Assembly: GCF_016863335.1 (NCBI RefSeq)
Contig: NZ_BOOR01000059.1
Span: forward strand, 1 to 61,433
Length of the DNA: 61,433 bases
Reading direction: 5' to 3'
DNA from: Planotetraspora thailandica
GTDB lineage: Bacteria; Actinomycetota; Actinomycetes; Streptosporangiales; Streptosporangiaceae
The notes under the pieces are model-generated. The model ran no database searches, was not told where the DNA came from, and saw only the letters and a list, made by a program, of their open reading frames with translations. Both the position numbers and the translations under genes were made by a program. Shown piece after piece: positions 33,981 to 45,605 of the stretch (positions are counted from its first letter, which is position 1; each line of letters opens with the position of its first letter).

Positions 33981-34547
33981 GTGAACGCTGCCGAGGACCG
34001 GATCTTCACCATTCCCAACCTGTTGAGCATGCTGCGGCTGCTCGGCGTTCCGGTGTTCCTCTGGCTCGTTCTGGGGCCGCACGCGGACGGGTGGGCCATC
34101 CTCCTGCTCGCGCTCGCCGGCTTCTCCGACTGGCTCGACGGCAAGATCGCCCGTGCCTGGGGGCAGACCAGCAGGCTGGGCCGCCTCATCGACCCCCTGG
34201 CCGACCGGCTCTACATCCTTGCCACGCTGGTCGGGCTGGTCCTGCGCGACGCCATCCCGCTGTGGCTGGCGCTGGTCGTGCCGTTGCGCGACGTCTTCCT
34301 TTTGTGGGTGCCGCCCGTCCTGCGCCGCAACGGGTACGGCCCCGCCCTGCCGGTCCATTTCCTGGGGAAGGCGGCCACCGCGGCCCTCATGTACGCCTTC
34401 CCGCTGCTCTTCCTCGCCTCCCACCAAGGCTGGTACGCGGAGATCTCCACGATCTTCGGATGGGCCTTCGCCATCTGGGGAACTGGTCTGTATTGGTGGG
34501 CGGGGGTGTTGTATGTCGTACAGGTGCGCCAGCTAACGAAGGGGTGA
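33981..34547 (+). CDS. CDP-alcohol phosphatidyltransferase family protein
   Basis: The 188-residue integral membrane enzyme has the catalytic motif D-x2-D-G-x2-A-R-x7-8-G-x3-D-x3-D, seen as SDWLDGKIARAWGQ...GRLIDPLAD near residues 45-70, and about five to six helices. Enzymes of this family make phosphatidylglycerol phosphate, phosphatidylinositol phosphate or related phospholipids from CDP-DAG. The exact alcohol acceptor is unknown. A GTG start lies 10 bp after the response regulator, and the next gene begins 3 bp downstream, so a longer operon is likely. Confidence 0.9.
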   Translation: MNAAEDRIFTIPNLLSMLRLLGVPVFLWLVLGPHADGWAILLLALAGFSDWLDGKIARAWGQTSRLGRLIDPLADRLYILATLVGLVLRDAIPLWLALVVPLRDVFLLWVPPVLRRNGYGPALPVHFLGKAATAALMYAFPLLFLASHQGWYAEISTIFGWAFAIWGTGLYWWAGVLYVVQVRQLTKG

Positions 34548-34550
34548 CCC

Positions 34551-37055
34551 GTGAAGGCCGTCGTCATGGCGGGCGGGGAGGGGACACGGCTGCGGCCGAT
34601 GACCGCGAACCAGCCCAAACCCCTGCTCCCGATCATCAACCGGCCGATCATGGAGCACGTGCTCCGGCTGCTGAAGCGGCACGGCTACACCGAGACCGTC
34701 GTCACCGTGCAGTTCCTGGCCGCTCTCATCCGCAACTACTTCGGCGACGGCGACGAGCTCGGGATGACCCTCCACTACGCCACCGAGGAGGTGCCGCTCG
34801 GCACGGCCGGGAGCGTCAAGAACGCCGCGGACAAGCTGCGCGAGGACCGCTTCCTCGTGATCTCCGGGGATGCGCTGACCGACATCGACCTGACCGACAT
34901 GCTCCGCTTCCACCGGGAGAACCGGGCGCTGGTCACCATCGGGCTCAAGCGGGTGCCGAACCCGCTGGAGTTCGGGATCATCATCGTGGACGACAACGGG
35001 CGCATCCAGCGGTTCCTGGAGAAGCCCACGTGGGGCCAGGTGTTCTCCGACACGGTCAACACCGGCATCTACATCATGGAGCCGTCCGTCCTCGACCACA
35101 TGGAGCCGGGGCAGCCCGTCGACTGGTCGTCCGACATCTTCCCCAAACTGCTTGAAAGTGGCAAAAGGCTCTTCGGGTACGTGGCCGACGGCTACTGGGA
35201 GGACGTCGGCACCCACGAGAGCTATCTGAAGGCCCAGGCCGACGTCCTGGAGGGCAAGGTCAAGGTCGACTTCGACGCCTTCGAGCTCGCGCCGGGCGTC
35301 TGGGCCGCCGAGGGCGCCTCCGTCGACCCCGACGCTGTGCTCAAGGGGCCGCTGTACATCGGCGACTACGCCAAGGTCGAGGCCGGTGCCGAGCTGCGCG
35401 AGTACACCGTGCTGGGCAGCAACGCGGTGGTCAAGGAGGGCGCCTTCCTCCACCGCGCGGTCGTCAGCGACAACGTCTACGTCGGCCCCGCCGCCCACCT
35501 GCGCGGCTGCGTCATCGGCAAGAACACCGACGTGATGACCGGGGCGAGGATCGAGGAGAACGCCGTCGTCGGCGATGAGTGCGTCATCGAGGCCGAGGCC
35601 TACGTCTCCTCCGGCGTGAAGATCTATCCGTTCAAGACCATCGAGGCCGGGGCGGTCGTCAACACCAGCGTCATCTGGGAGTCGCGCGGCCAGCGCAGCC
35701 TCTTCGGTCCCCGCGGGGTCTCCGGTCTCGTCAACGTGGAGATCACCCCCGAGCTGTGCGTACGGCTGGCCAGCGCCTACGCGACGACGCTGCGGAAGGG
35801 CGACACCGTCGTCACCTCCCGCGACGCCTCCCGGGCCGCCCGGGCGCTTAAACGGGCCGTGATCAGCGCGCTCAACTCCAGCGCCATCAACGTCGTCGAC
35901 CTGGAGGCGGCCGCCCTGCCGGTCACCAGGTTCAACACCTCCAGGGAGAACGTGCGGGGAGGCATCGCCCTCAGGACCACCGCGGGCGACCCCCAGAGCG
36001 TCGACATCGTCTTCATGGACGAGTCCGGGGCCGATCTGTCCCAGGCGGCTCAGCGCAAGCTCGAACGGGTCTTCTCACGCCAGGAGTACCGCCGCGCCTT
36101 CCCCGGCGAGATCGCCGAGCTGACCTTCCCCGCCAGGGCCGTCGACACCTACGCCAGGGAGCTGCTGCGCTGCATCGACATGAGCGGGGTCAAGGACGCC
36201 GAGATGAAGGTCGTGGTGGACTGCGCCGGCGGCACGTCCTCGCTCGTGCTGCCCAGCCTCCTCGGGCGGGCCGGGGTCGACGTGCTGACCGTCAACAACC
36301 GGCTCGACGACGCCTCCCCGACCGAGAGCCTCGCCGAGCGTCGCCGCGACCTGCAGCGCCTCGCCGAACTGGTGGCCTCCTCGCGGGCCGCCTTCGGCGT
36401 ACGGTTCGACCCCGTGGGGGAGCGGGTCTCCCTCGTCGACGAGATGGGCCAGCTCATCAGCGAGGAGCGGGCGCTGCTCGTCGTGCTCGACCTGGTCGCG
36501 GCCGAGCGCAGGGGCGGCCGGGTGGCACTGCCCGTCACCACGACCCGGGTCGCCGAGATGGTCTGCCGGTTCCACGGCGTGCAGGTCGACTGGACGGCGA
36601 CCAGCCTGGACACGCTCACCGCGGCGGCGGCGCACCCCGACACGATCTTCGCCTGCGACGGCCGCGGCGGGTTCATCGTGCCCGAGTTCGCCCCCACGGT
36701 GGACGGCCTGGCCGTGTTCCTCCGCATGCTCGGCCTGGTCGCCAGGACCCGGCTTTCCCTCAGCCAGATCGACGCGCGCATCCCCGAGGCGAAGCTGCTC
36801 AAGCGGACCGTTCCGACGCCGTGGGCCCACAAGGGCACGGTGATGCGCTCGGTGGTCGAGGCGGCCGAGGGCCGGCGGCTCGACACCACCGACGGCGTGC
36901 GCGTGGTGGAGGAGGACGGCAGCTGGGCCCTCGTCCTGCCCGACCCCTCAGAGGCGGTCACCCACCTGTGGGCCGAAGGCCACGACGTCGACGGCGCCCA
37001 GGCCATCCTCGAACGCTGGGCGCGCGTGGTCGAACAGGCCGCCGGAGCCTCATGA
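34551..37055 (+). CDS. Sugar nucleotidyltransferase fused to a degenerate phosphomannomutase domain
   Basis: This 834-residue protein has an NTP-transferase domain (1-235) with [20 protein letters not shown] and the metal-site [10 protein letters not shown] left-handed beta-helix with hexapeptide repeats follows (about 255-365). The rest has a phosphomannomutase/phosphoglucomutase fold. The N-terminal enzyme is probably intact and makes GDP-mannose or a related NDP-sugar. The mutase half lacks the phosphoserine loop: where TASHNP-like residues are expected near 470 it reads [10 protein letters not shown], and the metal motif DGDGDR is replaced by ACDGRGGF. The second domain is probably regulatory or structural. 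The start is GTG with GGGGTGAC upstream. Confidence 0.87.
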   Translation: MKAVVMAGGEGTRLRPMTANQPKPLLPIINRPIMEHVLRLLKRHGYTETVVTVQFLAALIRNYFGDGDELGMTLHYATEEVPLGTAGSVKNAADKLREDRFLVISGDALTDIDLTDMLRFHRENRALVTIGLKRVPNPLEFGIIIVDDNGRIQRFLEKPTWGQVFSDTVNTGIYIMEPSVLDHMEPGQPVDWSSDIFPKLLESGKRLFGYVADGYWEDVGTHESYLKAQADVLEGKVKVDFDAFELAPGVWAAEGASVDPDAVLKGPLYIGDYAKVEAGAELREYTVLGSNAVVKEGAFLHRAVVSDNVYVGPAAHLRGCVIGKNTDVMTGARIEENAVVGDECVIEAEAYVSSGVKIYPFKTIEAGAVVNTSVIWESRGQRSLFGPRGVSGLVNVEITPELCVRLASAYATTLRKGDTVVTSRDASRAARALKRAVISALNSSAINVVDLEAAALPVTRFNTSRENVRGGIALRTTAGDPQSVDIVFMDESGADLSQAAQRKLERVFSRQEYRRAFPGEIAELTFPARAVDTYARELLRCIDMSGVKDAEMKVVVDCAGGTSSLVLPSLLGRAGVDVLTVNNRLDDASPTESLAERRRDLQRLAELVASSRAAFGVRFDPVGERVSLVDEMGQLISEERALLVVLDLVAAERRGGRVALPVTTTRVAEMVCRFHGVQVDWTATSLDTLTAAAAHPDTIFACDGRGGFIVPEFAPTVDGLAVFLRMLGLVARTRLSLSQIDARIPEAKLLKRTVPTPWAHKGTVMRSVVEAAEGRRLDTTDGVRVVEEDGSWALVLPDPSEAVTHLWAEGHDVDGAQAILERWARVVEQAAGAS

Positions 37056-37251
37056 GATTGATCACAGTTGCATTGGCGCTCGCTTCTTCCGTGGGCGCAG
37101 TAGGCTCGTGTGGCGGGATGGACCATGAACGGCCGGGGGCTGTAACGTTGGTCAGTCCGTGCCCAGCGACGCTTCTTGACCTTTGCCCCTGATCAGCGTA
37201 AGTTGCGTCATTCGCAGTCTGAGCAAGTCGTGAGAGAGGCCGAGCCGTTCG

Positions 37252-37755
37252 ATGCCCAGCGTCTACTGCACGCAGTGCGGTCATGCCAACCCCGAGGATG
37301 CCCGTTTCTGTTCTCGATGCGGTTCGCCGCTGAGCGCTCCGGCACCTGTCGCGCCCGACACCACCTCGACGATCTCGCTTGACGCGATCGAGGCGGAGCT
37401 CGGTCAGCCGCTCATGCCGGACCGTGCGGCCCTGGAGCAGCTGCCTCCGGGGACCGCGCTGCTCGTCGTGATGCGCGGACCCAACGCGGGGAGTCGTTTT
37501 CTGCTCGACAGCGACCTCACTACGGCGGGTCGCCACCCGGAAAGCGACATCTTCCTGGACGATGTGACCGTGTCCAGGCGGCACGTGGAGTTCTACCGGC
37601 GTGGTGGCCAGTTCACCGTGCGTGATGTCGGAAGTCTGAACGGCACCTACGTCAACCGGGAGCGGATCGAGGAGTTCCCGCTCGCGGGAGGCGACGAGGT
37701 GCAGATCGGCAAGTTCCGGCTGGTGTTCCTCACGCGTGGCCCTGGAGGGCCATGA
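37252..37755 (+). CDS. Zinc-ribbon/FHA-domain protein, GarA/OdhI-like
   Basis: The 167-residue protein begins with a zinc ribbon (YCTQCG at 5-10, FCSRCGS at 21-27) and has a DTTSTISLDAIEAEL segment near 36-50. An FHA domain occupies about 70-160, with AGRHPESDIFLDDVTVSRRHVEF and SLNGTYVN. The linker resembles the ETTS phospho-acceptor segment of mycobacterial GarA and corynebacterial OdhI, substrates of Ser/Thr kinases that control 2-oxoglutarate metabolism. The added zinc ribbon is unlike GarA. The gene leads the conserved FtsR, nuclease, MerR block, supporting orthology, which is inferred. Confidence 0.83.
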   Translation: MPSVYCTQCGHANPEDARFCSRCGSPLSAPAPVAPDTTSTISLDAIEAELGQPLMPDRAALEQLPPGTALLVVMRGPNAGSRFLLDSDLTTAGRHPESDIFLDDVTVSRRHVEFYRRGGQFTVRDVGSLNGTYVNRERIEEFPLAGGDEVQIGKFRLVFLTRGPGGP

Positions 37756-37774
37756 TCGGTGAGGAGGTGGAGCC

Positions 37775-38431
37775 ATGAGCGCGCAGGCCGTACGGGCGTT
37801 CATGAGCATCGGGGAGGTCCTCGCTCTGCTGCAGGGCGAGTTCCCCGACGTCACGATCTCCAAGATCCGGTTCTTGGAGGGTGAGGGGCTCATCGAGCCC
37901 CAGCGGAGCCCGTCGGGGTACCGCAAGTTCACCCACACCGACGTCGAGCGGCTCCGCTACATCCTGACCGCACAGCGTGACCACTATCTTCCGCTGCGTG
38001 TCATCAAAGATCAGCTCGACGAGCAGGCCACCCGTCCGCGCGGTGTTCCCGCCGAGGCCCCTGCCATACGGCTCAGCCGGGAGGAGCTGATCGAGGCGGC
38101 GGGCATCGACGAGGACACCCTCGCCGAGATGGAGAGCTTCGGGCTGGTGACCGCCGTGGCGCGCCGTTACGACGCGGACGCGCTCGAGGTGGCCCGCAGC
38201 GCCGGTGAGCTGGCCCGTTTCGGCCTGCACCCGCGGCATCTGCGGGCGATCCGGGCGGCGGTCGAGCGCGAGGCCGGCCTTGTGGAGCAGGCGGTCGCGC
38301 CGCTGCTCCGGCGCCGCGCTCCGGGCGCGATCGACCAGGCGGGGGAGACCGCGCGCGAGATCTCCGGACTTCTCCAGAAATTGCACAGTGCATTACTTCG
38401 TGAGGGTGTTCGGGGCGTTCTGGGACGGTGA
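37775..38431 (+). CDS. ftsR: MerR-family transcriptional regulator FtsR
   Basis: The 218-residue MerR-type regulator has an N-terminal winged helix (SIGEVLALLQGEFPDVTISKIRFLEGEGLIEPQRSPSGYRKF, residues 10-50) and a long C-terminal half without metal-binding Cys residues. In corynebacteria the homologous gene, next to an FHA gene, was named ftsR for control of ftsZ. Synteny (FHA, this, bifunctional nuclease, MerR, gcvP) supports the assignment. GAGGAGGTGGAGCC precedes the ATG and it follows the FHA gene by 19 bp. Confidence 0.8.
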   Translation: MSAQAVRAFMSIGEVLALLQGEFPDVTISKIRFLEGEGLIEPQRSPSGYRKFTHTDVERLRYILTAQRDHYLPLRVIKDQLDEQATRPRGVPAEAPAIRLSREELIEAAGIDEDTLAEMESFGLVTAVARRYDADALEVARSAGELARFGLHPRHLRAIRAAVEREAGLVEQAVAPLLRRRAPGAIDQAGETAREISGLLQKLHSALLREGVRGVLGR

Positions 38432-38507
38432 CCGGCTCATTCGCTCCGTCGCGGTGTTACGTTGAATGCCTGGTGATATGCCGCGACGCTTTGAGACGGA
38501 GTCGCCC

Positions 38508-38978
38508 GTGTTGCAGATGGAGGTCGTGGGGGTTCGCGTTGAGATGCCCTCCAACCAGCCGATCGTGCTCTTGAAGGAGGCGAGCGGCGATCGGTACCTG
38601 CCGATCTGGATTGGCATGACCGAGGCGACCGCCATCGCGCTGGCCCAGGCGGAGGAACCGCCGCCCCGGCCGCTGACCCACGACTTGTTCAGGGACGTGC
38701 TGGAGGCTCTCGGGGTTCGCCTCCGGACCGTCAAGATCGTCGCTCTCCGCGACGGGATCTTCTTCGCCGACCTGGTGTTCTCCAACGGCGTAGAGGTCAG
38801 CGCCCGCCCTTCGGACTCGATCGCGCTGGCGCTGCGGACGGGGGCGACGATCTATGCCAGCGAGGACGTGGTCCAGGAGGCGGGGGTGAGCATGCCCGAC
38901 GACCAGGAGGACGAGGTGGAGAAGTTCCGCCAGTTCCTGGACAACATCACCCCCGAGGACTTCGGCCGTGCCGGCTGA
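38508..38978 (+). CDS. Bifunctional nuclease family protein (DUF151)
   Basis: The 156-residue protein of the DUF151/bifunctional nuclease family has the motif VVGVRVEMPSNQPIVLLKE at the N-terminus, YLPIWIGMTEATAIA near 33 and RPSDSIALALRTGATIYASEDV near 100. Plant homologues have RNase/DNase activity; in actinobacteria the role is undefined but the neighbourhood is conserved. The GTG at 38508 follows GGAG at a 7-nt spacing. An in-frame ATG at 38466 is the alternative. It lies between FtsR and a second MerR. Confidence 0.82.
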   Translation: MLQMEVVGVRVEMPSNQPIVLLKEASGDRYLPIWIGMTEATAIALAQAEEPPPRPLTHDLFRDVLEALGVRLRTVKIVALRDGIFFADLVFSNGVEVSARPSDSIALALRTGATIYASEDVVQEAGVSMPDDQEDEVEKFRQFLDNITPEDFGRAG

Positions 38979-39121
38979 TTTCGGGATATTACGCTTCACG
39001 ACGCGCCGGACGGGGTCGTTGACTGAGGATGGCCTCGGTCCTACGGTGCAAGGGAAACCACGGTTGTAATTCACGAACCCCCAGATCAGACCGTGGGATG
39101 AGAGAAAGCCGGAGGTCCGCA

Positions 39122-39739
39122 GTGGCGGTCAGCAGCGGCGAGGGTAAGCCGGTCGGCCAGCATGATCCGGTTCGGCAGGCGGCACGGGAGCGTGCCGGCG
39201 AGCAGGGTCTGCTGTTCGACGAGCAGCCGGCGGCTCTTCCCGAGGACATCGGGTACCGCGGCCCCACCGCATGTGCGGCGGCCGGGATCACCTATCGACA
39301 ACTCGACTACTGGGCGCGCACGGAGTTGGTGCTGCCCACGATAAGAGCCGCTCAGGGCTCAGGTTCACAACGTCTGTACAGCTTCCGGGACATTCTCGTC
39401 CTCAAAGTGGTCAAGCGCCTCCTCGACACCGGTGTCTCTCTCCAGCAGATACGCACGGCCGTGCAGCACCTGCGGGACAGGGGAGTCCACGACCTGGCGC
39501 AGATCACCCTGATGAGCGACGGGGTCAGCGTCTACGAGTGCACGTCGGCCGACGAGGTGATCGACCTCCTGCAGGGCGGCCAGGGCGTGTTCGGCATCGC
39601 GCTCGGACGGGTCTGGCGCGAGGTGGAGGGCTCGCTGGCCGAGCTTCCCGGCGAGCGCGCGGAGAGCTCCTCCGACGCGGAGGGCGACCATCCGGCGGAC
39701 GAGCTCGCCCGCCGTAGGAAGGCCCGCAAGACCGGCTGA
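39122..39739 (+). CDS. MerR-family transcriptional regulator
   Basis: The 205-residue regulator has a MerR-like helix-turn-helix and wing at about 52-120 (YRGPTACAAAGITYRQLDYWARTELV, YSFRDILVLKVVKRLLDTGVSLQQIR) in place of an N-terminal position, preceded by a disordered 45-residue segment. It resembles mycobacterial Rv1830-type proteins found next to gcvP. GGAGGTCCGCA precedes the GTG at 39122. It lies 352 bp upstream of gcvP, separated by the glycine riboswitch. Confidence 0.8.
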   Translation: MAVSSGEGKPVGQHDPVRQAARERAGEQGLLFDEQPAALPEDIGYRGPTACAAAGITYRQLDYWARTELVLPTIRAAQGSGSQRLYSFRDILVLKVVKRLLDTGVSLQQIRTAVQHLRDRGVHDLAQITLMSDGVSVYECTSADEVIDLLQGGQGVFGIALGRVWREVEGSLAELPGERAESSSDAEGDHPADELARRRKARKTG

Positions 39740-39825
39740 AGGTACATCCCGCTGAAAACAGCCCCTTTGCGGGCAGGGAGGTACGTCACCGTCAATTCCG
39801 GCAGCCGGTAGAGTTGGTGACGCCG

Positions 39826-40020
39826 ACGACCTCGTGCGGGAGAGTCCCCTTTCAGGGGCGCCGAAGGAGCAAACCTCCCCGGAATCTCTCAGGCAAGCGG
39901 TACCGCACGGACGAGGCAACTCTGAAAAGCAGGCGCGTCAGCCAGGCGTGCCTCACCGAAGGGGAAAGCCGGGCACGATGATCGCCCGGCGAAGCTCTCA
40001 GGTCTGATGACAGAGGGGGA
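39826..40020 (+). promoter_or_regulatory. Tandem glycine riboswitch upstream of gcvP
   Basis: Two glycine-aptamer units are visible. The first has GGGAGAG (39838-39844), GCCGAAGGAGCAA, ATCTCTCAGGCAA and ends near 39927 (CAACTCTG). The second has CACCGAAGGGG (39954-39964), an AAAGCC-GGGC stem and AGCTCTCAGG near 39993. These blocks match the family consensus CCGAAGG and CTCTCAGG. It would switch on glycine catabolism at high glycine by cooperative binding. A TAGAGT hexamer (39809-39814) may be the -10 of its promoter. Confidence 0.9.
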
Positions 40021-40091
40021 GACCGAACGACGACGGGCTGTGCCACCGGGCACGGCGCGCGCTGGTCTCGACCCGCCAGGAGGCCCCTGTC

Positions 40092-42917
<2,826 letters not shown>

Positions 42918-43025
42918 GGTCTCCGGGGAACGACCAGTTGCGCATGTCGCTCCCGTGCGGCGGCGGCGATCGTTAAGATCTTGCTGATCGTTCCCCACCC
43001 CACCTGATCACTGCGAGGCCCCCTC

Positions 43026-43589
43026 ATGACGGCAGTCGACCCCGGGCGGCCGATCGACCAGGCACGCCGGCTCGCCGAGAACGGCGATCTCGGTGAAGCT
43101 GCGGCGATCTTCGCGGAGCTCGCCGCGGACGCGGAGGGCCCCGACCAGGCCGACGCCGCCGTCGGCCTGTCGGTCGTCGCGGAGCGCATGGCGGCCGACC
43201 TGCTGGACGACGGTCAGCCGGAACAGGCCGCCGACGTGCTGCTGGAGGCGCTGTCGGTGACGGCCGTCGCCGACGCCGCGAGGTTGCGGATTCTGCTGGG
43301 CATCGCCCACCTCGACATGGCGTGCGGCCAGTTCGCGAACGCCGTCGAGGAGGGCCGGTGGGAGGACGGGGAGGCCGAGACCGGAGCGCTGGCCATCGAG
43401 TTGCTCGCCCGGACGCTGCCGCTGCGCGGCCGTGACGCGGACGCCGAGACGGTCTGGCGTTACGGTCTCGACCACCCCGACGAGGTGGTGGCCGAGCAGG
43501 TGCGCCTGCGGATGGGCCGCGACGTACGGCCGGCCGCGGGGAGCGACACCCCCGGCGTCGACGGAGCCGTCAGCGAGAACGGCGGCTGA
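43026..43589 (+). CDS. TPR-like hypothetical protein
   Basis: The 187-residue soluble protein is Ala- and Glu-rich with helical repeats: GRPIDQARRLAENGDLGEAAAIFAELA, AADLLDDGQPEQAADVLLEALS, ARLRILLGIAHLDMACG. The spacing of small residues resembles tetratricopeptide pairs, suggesting a scaffold. Nothing specific can be assigned. It starts 108 bp after gcvP; a 9-bp inverted repeat (42925-42933 with 42988-42996) lies in the gap. Its 3' end overlaps the convergent gene by 20 bp. Confidence 0.6.
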   Translation: MTAVDPGRPIDQARRLAENGDLGEAAAIFAELAADAEGPDQADAAVGLSVVAERMAADLLDDGQPEQAADVLLEALSVTAVADAARLRILLGIAHLDMACGQFANAVEEGRWEDGEAETGALAIELLARTLPLRGRDADAETVWRYGLDHPDEVVAEQVRLRMGRDVRPAAGSDTPGVDGAVSENGG

Positions 43590-43953
43590 GCGCGTAGGCG
43601 ATGTTGACGCCGATGATGCCGGCCCAGACGAGCAGCAGGCCGGGACCTCCGGCGGCGTCTCCCGCGATGGCGGTGAGGGGGATGGCGATGCCGAGCGACC
43701 CGAGGGCCACGGGCACGGCGGCGTCCTTGGCGCGGCGGTTGTCCTTGCCCGCGGCGCCCGAGGTCTGCGCGGCCACCTCGGACCGGACGCGCGCTGCGAT
43801 CTCGACGTCGAGCTTGTCGAGGAACGAGTCGACCAGCGCGTCCTCGTAGTCGGGGCCGAGCTCGCGGCGGGCCTCGATGATCGCGTGAAGGTCCTGCCGC
43901 GTGGTGGGGGACGCGACCCGGTGCTGCGGTGAGATATCCGTCACAATGAACAT
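43570..43953 (-). CDS. Actinobacterial small membrane protein, conserved hypothetical
   Basis: The 127-residue protein has a soluble N-terminus (RQDLHAIIEARRELGPDYEDALVDSFLDKLDVEIAARV) and two C-terminal helices (VPVALGSLGIAIPLTAIAG and LLLVWAGIIGVNIAYAL). The motif EARRELGPDYEDALVDSFLDK is shared by a widespread actinobacterial family of unknown role. The ATG at 43953 (MFIVTDISPQ) is preferred; a GTG three codons later is possible. It converges with the TPR-like gene. Confidence 0.7.
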   Translation of the reverse strand: MFIVTDISPQHRVASPTTRQDLHAIIEARRELGPDYEDALVDSFLDKLDVEIAARVRSEVAAQTSGAAGKDNRRAKDAAVPVALGSLGIAIPLTAIAGDAAGGPGLLLVWAGIIGVNIAYALSRRSR

Positions 43954-44071
43954 TCTGGCAAGCGGACTGCGCCGGTGCATCCCTCCTTCGGAGGGTCGCC
44001 TCTCGTACCAAGGTCGGAGAAGCGTGATCTCACGCGGCGGTTCGTCCGGTGACCGAGGGGGCCAGGCGCCG

Positions 44072-44722
44072 TCATCCGGCTGCCTCGCTCCGGGGACCAC
44101 GGGCCGTGGGCGGTCCCTCGTGGCGCAAGGCGCCGTTGAGGAAGAGATCGACCAGTTCGTCGGTGGTCAGCGGGTCGGGCGCCCCTGGCCGCCCGGAGGC
44201 CATCAGCAGCATCTGGAAGGCGTCCGCCAGGCGTTGCGGTGCCAGCCTGAGGGAGTCCCGCTCCGGCTCGAACAGCGCGGCCAGAGCCGCGCGCGGCGCC
44301 CCGAGCCCCGCCTCTCGGTCGTGTCCGCCCTCCTGACCGGCCCCGGGTCGCGGGGGGCGTTCCCCCCGGCCCGCTCCGGCCAGCGCCCCCGCGACCGCGC
44401 CCACGCGGATCATGAAGCCGCGCATCACCTCGGCCGCCTCGGCGAGCCGGGCGGCGAGCGGCTGGTCCAGGGAGATCGCCTCCACGTGGGCGACGGCGTC
44501 GTCGGGGCGCAGGGCTTCCGCCATGCATGCCGCGAGCAGGGCGTCCTTGTCGGCGAAGACGCGGAAGATCGTGCCTTCGCCGATGCCGGCCGCACGGGCG
44601 ATCTTCGCCGTGGTCACGGCCGCGCCGTACTCGATGACGAGGGGGAGGGCGGCGGCGACGATGGCCGCGCGCCTGCGGTCGGGGTCCATTGCCGGCGCAC
44701 GGCGCCGGGAGGTTTCCGTCAT
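44072..44722 (-). CDS. TetR-family regulator
   Basis: The 216-residue repressor has an N-terminal HTH at about 15-60 (RRRAAIVAAALPLVIEYGAAVTTAKIARAAGIGEGTIFRVFADKDALLAA), matching the TetR consensus. Its C-terminal ligand domain includes a Gly/Pro-rich insert (GAGRGERPPRPGAGQEGG) of low complexity. A perfect 22-bp palindrome begins 12 bp upstream of its start codon. It is divergent from the alpha/beta hydrolase gene, which it may control along with itself. Confidence 0.88.
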   Translation of the reverse strand: MTETSRRRAPAMDPDRRRAAIVAAALPLVIEYGAAVTTAKIARAAGIGEGTIFRVFADKDALLAACMAEALRPDDAVAHVEAISLDQPLAARLAEAAEVMRGFMIRVGAVAGALAGAGRGERPPRPGAGQEGGHDREAGLGAPRAALAALFEPERDSLRLAPQRLADAFQMLLMASGRPGAPDPLTTDELVDLFLNGALRHEGPPTARGPRSEAAG

Positions 44723-44733
44723 ACGATCAAAGT

Positions 44734-44755
44734 ACGGAGTGAGTACTCACTCCGT
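44734..44755. promoter_or_regulatory. 22-bp perfect palindrome, TetR-type operator
   Basis: ACGGAGTGAGT (44734-44744) and its exact mirror complement to 44755 form a perfect palindrome in the 99-bp divergent gap between the TetR gene and the alpha/beta hydrolase gene. The GAGTGAGTACTCACTC core is a well-known style of TetR-repressor site. Position and symmetry support autoregulation and shared control. Confidence 0.85.
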
Positions 44756-44821
44756 CAATTTAATAAGCTGGGACGGGGCCGCGGCGAAGGCACGGGTCCG
44801 CGGCCGGTACGGTCTGCGTCC

Positions 44822-45418
44822 ATGGAGGTCACCACACCGCATGGGCCTGCGCGGGTCGAGATCGACGAGGTCGACCGCCCCAGCTTCCTGCTCGTGCTCA
44901 CGCACGGCTCCGCCGGGGGAGTCGACGCGCCCGACCTGCTCGCCGTACGGCAGGCGGTGCTGGGCATCGGCGCGACGGTGGCCCGGGTGGTGCAGCCGTT
45001 CCGGCTGAAAGGGGCGCGGGCGCCGGGCTCGGCGGTCAAGCAGGACGAGGCGTGGGTCTCGATCGTGACGGGTCTGCGCGAGACCTACGCGGGGTTGCCG
45101 CTGATCCAGGGCGGACGCAGCAACGGGGCGAGGGTGGCCTGCCGTACGGCGACGGCGGTGGGGGCGGCGGCCGTGGTCGCGCTCGCCTTCCCCCTGCACC
45201 CTCCGGGACGCCCGGAACGGTCACGGGCGGAGGAGCTGCGGCGGGCGGGGACCGACGTTCTGGTGATCAATGGAGACAGGGACCCGTTCGGGGTGCCGGA
45301 CGCGGCCGACGCGGCGCGTCTCGTGGTCCTTGAAGGGGAGGGTCACGATCTGAACAGGGAACCCGCCCGCGTGGGCGAGGTGGTGGCCGACTGGCTGGAG
45401 GGGCTCAGGCTGCGCTGA
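44822..45418 (+). CDS. Alpha/beta hydrolase (KANL3/Tex30-like fold)
   Basis: The 198-residue serine hydrolase has LVLTHGSAGGVDAPD (oxyanion block) near residue 25, nucleophile elbow GGRSNGAR near 98, an Asp in VLINGDRDPFG near 155 and His in LEGEGHDLNRE near 180. It is probably a small cytosolic esterase/dienelactone hydrolase-like enzyme. Control by the adjacent TetR repressor is likely from the shared operator. Its end overlaps the DUF5999 gene by 14 bp. Confidence 0.82.
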   Translation: MEVTTPHGPARVEIDEVDRPSFLLVLTHGSAGGVDAPDLLAVRQAVLGIGATVARVVQPFRLKGARAPGSAVKQDEAWVSIVTGLRETYAGLPLIQGGRSNGARVACRTATAVGAAAVVALAFPLHPPGRPERSRAEELRRAGTDVLVINGDRDPFGVPDAADAARLVVLEGEGHDLNREPARVGEVVADWLEGLRLR

Positions 45419-45605
45419 TGGCCATGTCGGTGGGTCGGTGGGGCGCGATGACCCCGCCGTTCGGCAGGAGCTCCCCGGTGTCCTCGAAGAGCACGACGCC
45501 GTTGCAGAGCAGGCTCCAGCCCTGCTCAGGGTGTGACGCTATCGTGCGGGCGGCTTCTCGGTCCTTCGCGTCCGCTTCGGGACAGGCCGGGTCATGAGGG
45601 CACAT
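45405..45605 (-). CDS. DUF5999 family small protein
   Basis: The 66-residue protein reads MCPHDPACPEADAKDREAARTIASHPEQGWSLLCNGVVLFEDTGELLPNG, the hallmark of the actinomycete DUF5999 family. Four Cys and a CPxxxxC-like spacing suggest metal binding or redox. The role is unknown. It is convergent with the alpha/beta hydrolase gene; the ATG is the conserved start with GGAG upstream. Confidence 0.85.
   Translation of the reverse strand: MCPHDPACPEADAKDREAARTIASHPEQGWSLLCNGVVLFEDTGELLPNGGVIAPHRPTDMAISAA

Noticed and set aside
37052-37192. Small 46-codon ORF after the NTase/mutase gene, with a signal-like start
   Set aside because: It overlaps the previous stop and has a lipoprotein-like VGSCGG stretch, but no ribosome site of its own, weak codon bias and no recognisable homology.
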